From the NCBI GenBank assembly GCA_001275005.1, contig JWZX01001429.1, forward strand, positions 1 through 14,607: 14,607 bases of DNA, in the 5' to 3' direction. The DNA is from Chrysochromulina tobinii. Taxonomy: Eukaryota > Haptophyta > Prymnesiales > Chrysochromulinaceae. The notes beneath the pieces were generated by a model. The model worked only from the letters and a program-made list of their open reading frames with translations. It was not told the origin of the DNA and ran no database searches. A program made the position numbers and the translations under genes. Positions 6,756 through 14,543 of this stretch are shown here, in pieces (the first letter of the stretch is position 1; every line of letters begins with the position of its first letter).

Positions 6756-9700
6756 TCATCGCGCAGTGCGCCGCCGAGAGAGTACCGATTCAGAGGGTTG
6801 GCGGCTGCGGCCGCAGCCTCCGCCGTGGAGGCGTGCCTCGGCGGCAGCGAGCTGCGCGATGGCGGCCTTGGGCTCGAGGAGGGCTAGCTCAGAGCTCGGG
6901 TACTCGTGTGGCAGCCGGCGGCGGCGTGCGGCGGTCGGCTTGGCTAGTGCCGAGTAACCGTTCGCACTCGCCGTGTACAGCGCCAGTGGGTCGGGGGAGG
7001 AGGGTCGAGCGGCGGCGGCAGCGGCGGCGGCGACGACGCCGGCGAGGGCTCCGAGGCCGTAGCGCGCTGCCGAGGCGTCCGTACGAGCGAGCAGGCTGTG
7101 GAGACGCGTCGTCTCGAGCGCCCTCTTCGTATGAGCCGCTTCGACGCGGGCCACCTCCTTGGCTGCCTTGTCCGCGCGGTACTGCGCGACTGCAGGGCGC
7201 GTGGCCTTGTACACCTTCCGCCCGCGCATGATTCGCTGGATGTGCACGACGATGGCGCGCGACTTGGCCACGAAGGTGTACAAGGCTACGCGCCGCCGGT
7301 GCGTGCGCCAGCCGCGCTGGAGGGCTCGGGCAGCCGAGAGCGCGCGCTGCTTGCGACGGCGCGCCAGCAGGCCGCGTCCAAAGCGCTCAATTGTGGTCGC
7401 TGCCGCGCGAGCGTGCGCATACGCGCGCCTGGGGTGGATGGTACGAGCCCGTGCCTGCACACGCTCGATGCGTGCACGTGTGCGCGCGTAGGCGTGCCTC
7501 GCGTGCAGCCGGCGCGCGCTTGCCTGCACACGGATCACGGCACGTCGGGCCGCGGCTCGATTGCCCACGCCGCCTGGCCGGCGCACAGCCCGTCCACGTG
7601 CGAAGCGCTGTATGAGCGTGGCCGCCCTGTCACGGCGCATCCACGGTGCCAGCCGGCGCGCGAGCAGCCCGCGAGCACAGCGCTGGATCTCTAAGATGGA
7701 GAGTCCGACGAGATCCCACGCGTCCTCAAGGCGACGGAGCCGGCGAGCTTCCCGTCGGCCAAACATCCCGCGAGCATGCGCCTCGATCACAATGGCCGCT
7801 CCACACGCATTGCGCCGTCGGCGGCAAGCGGATGCGCGTCGTTCGTAAGTTTGGATGATGATGGCCGCGCGCCGTGCGCGTAGGTACGCTACTCGCGCCA
7901 CGTGGCGACGGTGCGCGGCCGCGATGCGTGTGGCGGCCGCACGCGCGAGGCGTAGCCCTTTGATCGCTTTGTACCGTCGCCAGTTGCTCTGCACCCGCAC
8001 CACGTGGCCGCTCGACACCTCGAGTCTCCGGCGCGCGTGCCAGCCGCGAGCGTGGGCTTGAATGGTGATCGCCGCGGCGATGGCATGCCGATAACGCTTC
8101 CGCGCGGCACGGCCGCGCTCCTCTGCCTCGATCTTCGTGGCCGCCGCCAAAGCTCGTCGGAGCTGCCCGATGGCCAGGTGACGACGCCACGAGCTCTGCA
8201 CCAGCACGATGCGTGCACGAGTGCGAGCGTATCGTCGGCGCTCCCGTCGACCGCGCGCGCGCGCCTGGATGGTCGTCGCCGCCGCCTGGGCGCGCCGCAA
8301 CCGCCGAATCGCCGCCCGTCGGCGCGCCATGGATTGGATTCTTGTGGCGGCGGCCTCTTCGCGATGAGACTGCGCGCGCGCCGCGTCCGCTGCTGAGCGC
8401 AATCTGTTGCGGAGCTTCTTTGCCCAGTACAGACGCCACGCCCCCTGGATCCTGACGGCCGCCTGCCGCGCTTCCAACTCCCGCTGCGCGGCTTCCTCCG
8501 CGGCAGCGAGCGCGGCGGCCGCCGCAGCCGCTTCTCGCCGCCGGCCGAGCTCGATGCGCGCCGCTTTGCCGCGCCATCGCGCCTGGATGAGCACCGCCGC
8601 CGCCCTCTCGCGCTCGTGCGCAGCCACCTTTGTCGCGGCAAGCTTGAGCTCCTTGCGCAGATTCCTCGCGCGGTAGCGCCGCCACCCACCCTGGATGACT
8701 TTGGCTGCCGCCGCGCGCGCGGCTTGCCATGCGGCGTACGCCGCCGCGCGCGCCATCTCCCGCTCCCGACGCTTGTGCTCGGCGCGCCGGCGCGCGACCC
8801 ACCCACGCGCACGGCGCTGCAGACACATCGTGGCATGCAGCTTCTTCAGCTTCTCGTCCCGCTCCCGCCGCTTTCGCTCGGCGCGCCGGCGCGCGGCCCA
8901 CCCACGTGCAAGGCGCTGCGCAAGCATCATCGCATGGAATCTCTGCCGCCGCTCGGCTGCTTTGCGCGCTGCTGTGCGCCGTGCGACTAGGGCGCGCCAG
9001 CGCTTCTGCACGAGGATCACCTGGAAGCCCTCGAAGCGTTCGCCGCGTGTGGCCGCCTCGCGCGCCACGTACTCATACGGATGGCCCTCGCCGACCCGCG
9101 CGCGCACCGTCGAGATGTGAGGCTGCTTCGCGACGCCGTCGGCGAGCATCACTGAGAGGAGGCCGGCCGCGTCAGGTAGCTTGACGAGCAGCGCCTCGAT
9201 GAAAGAGCCGTCGTCACAGGCCATCACGATCGGCGCGCCACGCTTGAGCTTGGCAAGCATCGTGCCGCCGTCGCTATCGAGCGTCGCCCAATCGCGCTTC
9301 GAGAGCGTCGTCGGGATGACCTTACCGGCGTCGTCGAAGACGTGCGCGGCCACGCGCCCGTCCAAGCCGCCCAGGTCGTCCATGATGCCGCCGACGAGCC
9401 CGTAACGCCACACGCCATGCATCGCAAAGGCTGTCGCGCCCTCCACCAGCCCCTGCATCTCACTCGGCAGGCGCGTGCGCCTGAGCGCCGCCAGGGGCAC
9501 CACCTCGCGCACGTTCTCACCCTCGCGCACAATCTCGACGTCGCCACCCTTGCCGAACTTGTACAGGCTGGCGCGCTCGTAGTGCGGGTCGGCGTCCATG
9601 CCGCCGCGCCTCTCGACCGCCACGTGGCTGCCAACAGCGAGATCCGCCCTCACCGGCTCCTCGGCGAGCAGCTGCTCAGGCAGCGCCCAGCGCACACTCT

Positions 9701-11744
9701 GATCGGCGCTGAACTCGACCCGCAGCAGCCCCCCGAGCGCCTCGAGCACCTTGCAAGGCAGGTAGTTGCCGTGCAGACCGACGATGCGTAGCGGGAGCGT
9801 CCAGCGCTCCCGCAGCTCGCTCAGCCCCAGCTTCGCCTCCGTGCCGCTATCGAACTTGGCCACGAAGCCAGCGCCATCGGGACGCTCCAGAAAGGAGCTC
9901 TGGAACGCGCCGCCGTGAGCCCCTTCACTCCGCGCGTGCCAGGCAAGCATCGGGCGCGCGACCGCCACATCGAACTGCATCGGCGCGATGTCGTGCCACG
10001 CAAGCTCGCCGCCGTCGGCCCATCGACGCTCGCCACGCCCGTGGTGCACCAGGTACCGCCCGGCCATCGGGGCGCCGCCTTCGCCCTGGGCATGCGCCTC
10101 CACGAGCGCTTCACGCCAGCTGCCGATCATCGCGAAGACCTCGTCGCCCATCTTGAGCACATGGCGCGGCCGGACGCCGCGTGTGAGCAGCGGCGGCAGT
10201 ACCCGCTCGCGGGATACCTCCCACGCCGTGCCGTCTGCACCCTCGTCGATCTCGCCGTCGCCGTCGGCGTCGCCGCCGCCCTCTCCGCCGTCACGCTCAA
10301 CCGCGACGGCGAGCTCGATCGTACCCTTGCCAGCGAGGGCGCGAGAGAGCTCGTCCTCCGATCGCACCGTCTCGCCATCGACGCGCAGCACCCGATCGCC
10401 CACGCACAGCCCCGCCTCATCCGCCGCGCTGCCTGGTCGGAGCTCGACTATCCGACTGCTCGCATCGAGGACGAAGCCGAAGCCCTGCCCATTGGGCTGT
10501 GAATGTGAATGCTCGTTGGGTTGGGACACACGGACGATCAGGGGCGTCTGGCGCGCGGGGCGGCGCAGGCACACCGTCTCCCCTTCGGAGCGTACCACGA
10601 GCGCCGCACTCAGCCAGCGCGCACTCGCCACACCCTCGCTCGGAGCGACACACACCATCGTGCCCGGCGGCAGCGGCTCGTTGCGCTCCGCCGGTGGCAG
10701 CTCGAGCTCCCGAGGAGATACGATCTCGCACCCCGAGAGCCATCGGACTGAGCCACTCGCGAGCTTGACAGCGTACATGCCGTCCGGGGTGAAGTCATGC
10801 AGCTTGGCTCGCTGGAAACCGCCCGAGGCCACGAGCACTCGAAACGAGGTGTCGAGGCGTGTACGCAGCTGCGCCAGTGCCACGTCACGTGCCTCGCCGG
10901 ACTCGTCCACGCACGTGGCGATCTCCTTCTCGAGGTCGACACTCTGCAGGCTGACCTCGGTAGGCACGCCGCGGGCGTCCAGAGCGAGCACGCGCGAGCC
11001 CTGAAGCAGTCCGGCCGGATCCGCTGCCTCATCCAGTGCTAGCTGGCCGCCGCTCACCCAAACCTTGCGCACGCTCGGATCGGTTGGTGTCGCGTCCAGC
11101 TTGACGCACCGTCCGCGCGCGCGCGAGGGGGAGCCCTCGAGCAAACCGGCACGCCACACGCCGCGCAGTGCGAGCACGCGCTCGCCCACCCGCAAACGCT
11201 GCCCACTGCCCAGCACGTTGCCGTGGATGACGGGCAGGCGCAGCGCACTCGCAGCATGCGTGCTCCGCGTCTTCGCGGCGTCGTCGGCCCGCACCACCCA
11301 GTGCTCCTCGCTCGAGGACGCGCCGGAGATGCCGGCGGCACTCCCGGGAACGCGACGCACCAGCGTGCCCTGCAGCAGCGCGGCCGTCGGCCCGCTCTCG
11401 TCCACCGGCCGCAGGACCGTCGTGCCCGGCTGTAGCGACCGCTGAGCGACCGGCATATCGGGCAGCACGAGCTCGGAGGCAGTGGCCCAGCGTTCGCCAC
11501 TGTCGTCATCAAAACGAACCTGGTAGAATGCCTGCATAACCGTCATCAGCCGAGCGGGCTCGTAGCGGCCCCACAGGCACCAGACCTTCGTGCCCTCGGG
11601 CGGGGGCGCTGCTTTGTGCGAGAGCTCGTCGTCCGTATCGACGGTAGCAGCGATGGCGTCGTCCGCGGCTGGCCTCTTCAGGCTCGCAGCGAGCTCTTCG
11701 TCGGTGTCGACCTCGTCCGCCGCCATATTGAAATTCGTTGGCAT
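6756..11744 (-). CDS. giant scaffold protein: Tudor/SH3-like modules, PDZ domain and about 22 IQ motifs
   Basis: A 1662-residue uninterrupted ORF. After an acidic N-terminus (VDTDEEL and VDTDDEL, 12-41), about eleven beta-rich modules of 45-60 residues follow, each of Tudor/Agenet type (for example 51-96 TKVWCLWGRYEPARL...; 301-344; 652-696). A PDZ domain interrupts them at about 405-484, with carboxylate loop GFGF (421-424) and the PGSAADEAGLCVGDRVLRVDG core. A DADGDGEIDE loop follows (492-501). From 910 to 1510 there are about 22 IQ motifs (calmodulin or light-chain sites), nine of them exactly 23 residues apart (1137-1321). An Arg/Ala-rich C-terminus includes an Ala run (1571-1579). No motor or catalytic domain is seen. 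The likely role is a calmodulin-decorated scaffold or cytoskeletal linker (inference). M1 (11744) is the first ATG; M7 (11726) has a better context (A at -3, G at +4). It lies 194 bp after the stop of the related gene at 11939-14182. Confidence 0.9.
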   Translation of the reverse strand: MPTNFNMAADEVDTDEELAASLKRPAADDAIAATVDTDDELSHKAAPPPEGTKVWCLWGRYEPARLMTVMQAFYQVRFDDDSGERWATASELVLPDMPVAQRSLQPGTTVLRPVDESGPTAALLQGTLVRRVPGSAAGISGASSSEEHWVVRADDAAKTRSTHAASALRLPVIHGNVLGSGQRLRVGERVLALRGVWRAGLLEGSPSRARGRCVKLDATPTDPSVRKVWVSGGQLALDEAADPAGLLQGSRVLALDARGVPTEVSLQSVDLEKEIATCVDESGEARDVALAQLRTRLDTSFRVLVASGGFQRAKLHDFTPDGMYAVKLASGSVRWLSGCEIVSPRELELPPAERNEPLPPGTMVCVAPSEGVASARWLSAALVVRSEGETVCLRRPARQTPLIVRVSQPNEHSHSQPNGQGFGFVLDASSRIVELRPGSAADEAGLCVGDRVLRVDGETVRSEDELSRALAGKGTIELAVAVERDGGEGGGDADGDGEIDEGADGTAWEVSRERVLPPLLTRGVRPRHVLKMGDEVFAMIGSWREALVEAHAQGEGGAPMAGRYLVHHGRGERRWADGGELAWHDIAPMQFDVAVARPMLAWHARSEGAHGGAFQSSFLERPDGAGFVAKFDSGTEAKLGLSELRERWTLPLRIVGLHGNYLPCKVLEALGGLLRVEFSADQSVRWALPEQLLAEEPVRADLAVGSHVAVERRGGMDADPHYERASLYKFGKGGDVEIVREGENVREVVPLAALRRTRLPSEMQGLVEGATAFAMHGVWRYGLVGGIMDDLGGLDGRVAAHVFDDAGKVIPTTLSKRDWATLDSDGGTMLAKLKRGAPIVMACDDGSFIEALLVKLPDAAGLLSVMLADGVAKQPHISTVRARVGEGHPYEYVAREAATRGERFEGFQVILVQKRWRALVARRTAARKAAERRQRFHAMMLAQRLARGWAARRRAERKRRERDEKLKKLHATMCLQRRARGWVARRRAEHKRREREMARAAAYAAWQAARAAAAKVIQGGWRRYRARNLRKELKLAATKVAAHERERAAAVLIQARWRGKAARIELGRRREAAAAAAALAAAEEAAQRELEARQAAVRIQGAWRLYWAKKLRNRLRSAADAARAQSHREEAAATRIQSMARRRAAIRRLRRAQAAATTIQARARGRRERRRYARTRARIVLVQSSWRRHLAIGQLRRALAAATKIEAEERGRAARKRYRHAIAAAITIQAHARGWHARRRLEVSSGHVVRVQSNWRRYKAIKGLRLARAAATRIAAAHRRHVARVAYLRARRAAIIIQTYERRASACRRRRNACGAAIVIEAHARGMFGRREARRLRRLEDAWDLVGLSILEIQRCARGLLARRLAPWMRRDRAATLIQRFARGRAVRRPGGVGNRAAARRAVIRVQASARRLHARHAYARTRARIERVQARARTIHPRRAYAHARAAATTIERFGRGLLARRRKQRALSAARALQRGWRTHRRRVALYTFVAKSRAIVVHIQRIMRGRKVYKATRPAVAQYRADKAAKEVARVEAAHTKRALETTRLHSLLARTDASAARYGLGALAGVVAAAAAAAARPSSPDPLALYTASANGYSALAKPTAARRRRLPHEYPSSELALLEPKAAIAQLAAAEARLHGGGCGRSRQPSESVLSRRRTAR

Positions 11745-11938
11745 GGATGGAGCGCTCGCGGAGCGCTTCGTGTGGACGGATTTTGCTCAGTACAACGCGC
11801 GAGCTGGGCGCGCTCGCATGAGCACCAAGTACTGTGTCAACCCTTCTGAACTTTTACACACACTCTCACACAGGTACCCGGAGCAACGCGCACGGTCAGG
11901 TTCACGATTGTCGGTGCCGCGCGAAAACGCCTCATTGC

Positions 11939-14182
11939 TCATACGCGAGTGAAATGTAGGCGCTCGGAGGGCTCTCCCGTGCTACAGTGGAACGTATTGC
12001 CACTCCTCAGCTTGAGCTTCAGAGCGCCCAGTCGGCGCTGTGTGTGAGCGAGCTGCTCAGCGAGCCTCTCGATGCGGCTTTCGGCATCAGAGAGCTCGCG
12101 AGCAAGCAAGCCTTGCTCGACGCCAGCCTCAATTGCTGCGGTCAAGTCGTCTGGGATGCCGTCCATCAGGTATTGCACGGCGCGATCGGCGTCGCCAAAG
12201 GCTGCGCGCAGCGCGGCAACCGCCATTTCGCGCGGGAACCCCATAGCCTCGAGCATCGACAGCTTCTCTTCTTCCGCGGGGGAGAAGTGTTGTTGCTCCA
12301 CTGGCGCTGGCGGTGCGGGAGCGGGTGCAGGCGAGGGTGCAGTGTCCGAAGTGGCCACGTCGATATCGTATTGGTCTTCTTTGACAGTCCTGACCGTGAT
12401 CTTCACCATGTCGGCGGAGACACGCCCCTTGAGTAGCGCCGCCCTCGCGTCCTCATTGAGCACCTTGTCTTTCGTGATGAGCTCCTCCCCCACTTCGCCC
12501 TCGCCCGGACCCATCCACTTGCCATCGGAGGCCCATGCGATCCATCTGTCCTCCGTCGCATGCTTCCACACCGGCTTCCCGTTGGCGATGCGTTGTGGCG
12601 CCAGAAAGTAGGTGCCCAGGCACTCCGTCTTGACCTTCAGCTCTCCGCAGAGGCTCATCGAGGTGGGCACGTCCCGGAAGCACTTGCAGGTAGGGGCCTT
12701 GACCCACTGCTTTGCCTTGCCATCATACACCTCCCAGACCGCGGTTGACTGGTGCGGCAGACTGGCTGTGGTATCCTCCAATTTCATGAAGCCTAGGGCA
12801 TTAACGCCGCCCACATGCACGCCCGGCTGTACCTTCCACTTGCCATCGGAGGCCCATGCGATCCATCTGTCCTCCGTCGCATGCTTCCACACTGGCTTCC
12901 CGTGGGCAGTGCGTTGTGGCGCCAGAAAGTAGGTGCCCAGGCACTCCGTCTTGACCTCCAGATCTCCGCAGAGGCTCATCGAGGTGGGCGCGTTCTGGAA
13001 GCACTTGCAGGTAGGGGCCTTGACCCACTGCTTTGCTGTGCCATCATACTCCTCCCAGACCGCGGTCGACTGGTGCGGCAGACTGGCCGTGGCATCCTCC
13101 AATTTCATGAGGTTTGCATTGTTAACGCCCACATCCACGCCCTCCTGTACGATCATCCGGCTGATCGCGTGGGCGCGTAGGTCTTCGAGCCCCTTGAGTA
13201 GCGCCGCGCTCGCGTCCTCATTGAGCACCTTGTCTTTCGTGATGAGCTCCTTGTCTTTCGCGATGAGCTGCATTTGGGCACGGATGAGCTCATCCTTCGC
13301 CTCGACCTCCTTACGGAGCCAATTGATAGTCCCCTGCAGGGCGGTCTTTTCCTCGAGGATGTATCGATGCACTCGATGATCCGAAGTCGAGGCATCCTCT
13401 TTCATCTTGCGCAGTTCCTTCAGCTCGTTCCTCAGCTGGTGATTCTCGACGCCCAGCTTCACCGACCGCAGGGTGAGCGCGCTCTTGCTCCGGCGGCAAT
13501 CGTGGAGCAGCGTTGCGTATTGTCGTACGTGCGCCTGGATCATCTTGGCCGCGCCAAGCTTTCTCAAGAAGGCACGGCGATTGGAGCGAGAGCGCACGAC
13601 GGCCTGCAGGAGAGCAGCGTGCGCCTTGACGGCTGCAAACATGTGTTGGGCAGCTCGGCGTCGGCTTGCCACCTGGAGGGTCGTCGCTGCGAGGCGCGCT
13701 TTGGCGTATGCTGCGACGCAAATCATGCGGCGCCCGCAGGCTTCTAGCGTCGTCGCCGCCTTCTTTTGCGCACGGAACTGCATACGACCACGCCGCCCGC
13801 GGAAGTTGCTCTGCAAGCGAGTCGCGTTTGCCTGCGCGCGCCGCAGCACTCGCATGGCGACGACGCGGCGCCACACGCTGGCGATTACAACCGAGCTTGC
13901 CCTGGCGGGACCGTCCGTCACCAAGCCTGCGATCGCCGCCATCACATGGTCCCTCTGCTTCATGAGTGCCATCTGCTTTTGCGTCTGCTGCTGCATCTGT
14001 TGCATCTGCTGCTGCATTGTGCACATCATGCGGAACATTGTGTTGGGCGTCGGAATATCATTGAGCGGCGTGCGGTCGATGATCTTCGACTCCGCGCGCT
14101 TGAGCCACGAGGGAGTCTCCGACTCGTCGTCACCGACGCCGGGTGTCAGCATCGCTCCCCTCTTTTGAATTGACCGCGACAT
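11939..14182 (-). CDS. IQ-motif/coiled-coil protein with a 107-residue tandem repeat and RAD23-like UBL stub plus UBA
   Basis: 747 residues from the first ATG (14180-14182). An in-frame stop lies at 14222-14224, so no earlier ATG exists. Order: a Gln/Met-rich helix (54-75); IQ-like motifs with key residues at 101 (degenerate), 124, 147, 170, 193 and 216, all exactly 23 apart; a coiled coil (about 240-335); two copies of a repeat starting LMKLED (358) and FMKLED (465), each with conserved Cys, Trp and LGTYFLAPQR...GKPVWKHATEDRWIAW. Then comes ITVRTVKEDQYDIDVATSDT (594-613), matching the first two strands of a RAD23 ubiquitin-like domain; a PAPAPAPPAP linker; and a UBA domain (634-681) with EAMGF and ALRAAFGDADRAVQYLMDGIP, closest to RAD23 UBA1. 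A short C-terminal helix follows (696-725). UBA domains bind ubiquitin and IQ motifs bind calmodulin. A role linking ubiquitin signals to a calmodulin rod is inference. No family is recognised for the 107-residue repeat. No introns are seen. Confidence 0.88.
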   Translation of the reverse strand: MSRSIQKRGAMLTPGVGDDESETPSWLKRAESKIIDRTPLNDIPTPNTMFRMMCTMQQQMQQMQQQTQKQMALMKQRDHVMAAIAGLVTDGPARASSVVIASVWRRVVAMRVLRRAQANATRLQSNFRGRRGRMQFRAQKKAATTLEACGRRMICVAAYAKARLAATTLQVASRRRAAQHMFAAVKAHAALLQAVVRSRSNRRAFLRKLGAAKMIQAHVRQYATLLHDCRRSKSALTLRSVKLGVENHQLRNELKELRKMKEDASTSDHRVHRYILEEKTALQGTINWLRKEVEAKDELIRAQMQLIAKDKELITKDKVLNEDASAALLKGLEDLRAHAISRMIVQEGVDVGVNNANLMKLEDATASLPHQSTAVWEEYDGTAKQWVKAPTCKCFQNAPTSMSLCGDLEVKTECLGTYFLAPQRTAHGKPVWKHATEDRWIAWASDGKWKVQPGVHVGGVNALGFMKLEDTTASLPHQSTAVWEVYDGKAKQWVKAPTCKCFRDVPTSMSLCGELKVKTECLGTYFLAPQRIANGKPVWKHATEDRWIAWASDGKWMGPGEGEVGEELITKDKVLNEDARAALLKGRVSADMVKITVRTVKEDQYDIDVATSDTAPSPAPAPAPPAPVEQQHFSPAEEEKLSMLEAMGFPREMAVAALRAAFGDADRAVQYLMDGIPDDLTAAIEAGVEQGLLARELSDAESRIERLAEQLAHTQRRLGALKLKLRSGNTFHCSTGEPSERLHFTRV
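12426..13250 (-). repeat. 60-bp direct repeat bracketing the 321-bp duplication
   Basis: 12426-12485 and 13191-13250 differ at one base in 60. Both encode ELITKDKVLNEDA[RS]AALLKG, once at the end of the coiled coil (about 312-330) and once after the second module (567-586). The pair flanks both copies of the module, so the whole block looks built by nested or composite duplication. Confidence 0.93.
12511..13111 (-). repeat. 321-bp tandem duplication inside the IQ/UBA gene
   Basis: Bases 12511-12790 and 12832-13111 align without gaps at an offset of 321 bp (107 codons). By hand count they differ at 17 of 280 positions, about 94% identity. The reading frame is kept, and the duplicate encodes the second copy of the Trp/Cys-rich module. 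Substitutions fall at both silent and replacement sites. Confidence 0.93.
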
Positions 14183-14543
14183 CTGCTCGTGTGGCTGTGA
14201 ATCACAAACGCGCACAGACTCTCAGGACCCCCAAGCACGGGGACCTCTACTAGCTTACTGACCGGTAAAAAGTGTGGATTCCGTGCACCTTTTGTCGCTC
14301 GGTCATTGAGATTCGTCGGTGCCCCCCATAGGTCTTTCTGGATGGTTTATTCGTGCGGCCACGATAGAATCGGGGACACTCTTGAACGAAGCCGCGTTCG
14401 GGCGGTACGCACATCAAACTTGACCGAAACAGCGAAAATGGGCGTCGGACGAAAGTGTCCCCGATCGCGTTCGCTCCGCCGCCATCTCATTGCTCTGGCC
14501 ACTTTCGGACTCACCAGCTGCCGTCGCGTATCCGAGCGACAAA
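14183..14543. other. divergent intergenic region with probable two-way promoter
   Basis: 361 bases lie between the start of the minus-strand IQ/UBA gene and a probable plus-strand start. There is no TATA box of standard form. A 12-bp inverted repeat sits within it (annotated separately), and GCGTTCG occurs twice (14394-14400, 14466-14472), once inside the loop and once just outside the right arm. Confidence 0.5.
14369..14465. repeat. 12-bp perfect inverted repeat with a 73-base spacer
   Basis: ATCGGGGACACT (14369-14380) is the exact reverse complement of AGTGTCCCCGAT (14454-14465). The pair lies between two divergent start codons. It could be paired binding sites for one regulator, a foldback, or the ends of a tiny mobile element; no target-site duplication is visible next to the arms. 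Confidence 0.8.

Noticed and set aside
7726-8901. 391-codon and other Arg-rich ORFs inside the IQ array
   Set aside because: They are frame shadows of the Arg/Ala-rich IQ repeats, with no domain of their own.
6756-11744. Unconventional myosin or ASPM orthologue
   Set aside because: No P-loop motor, CH domain or ASH domain is present. Only the IQ array is shared.
14183-14215. Extension of the IQ/UBA protein to a GTG at 14215
   Set aside because: A eukaryotic gene would start at ATG; the first in frame is at 14180-14182.
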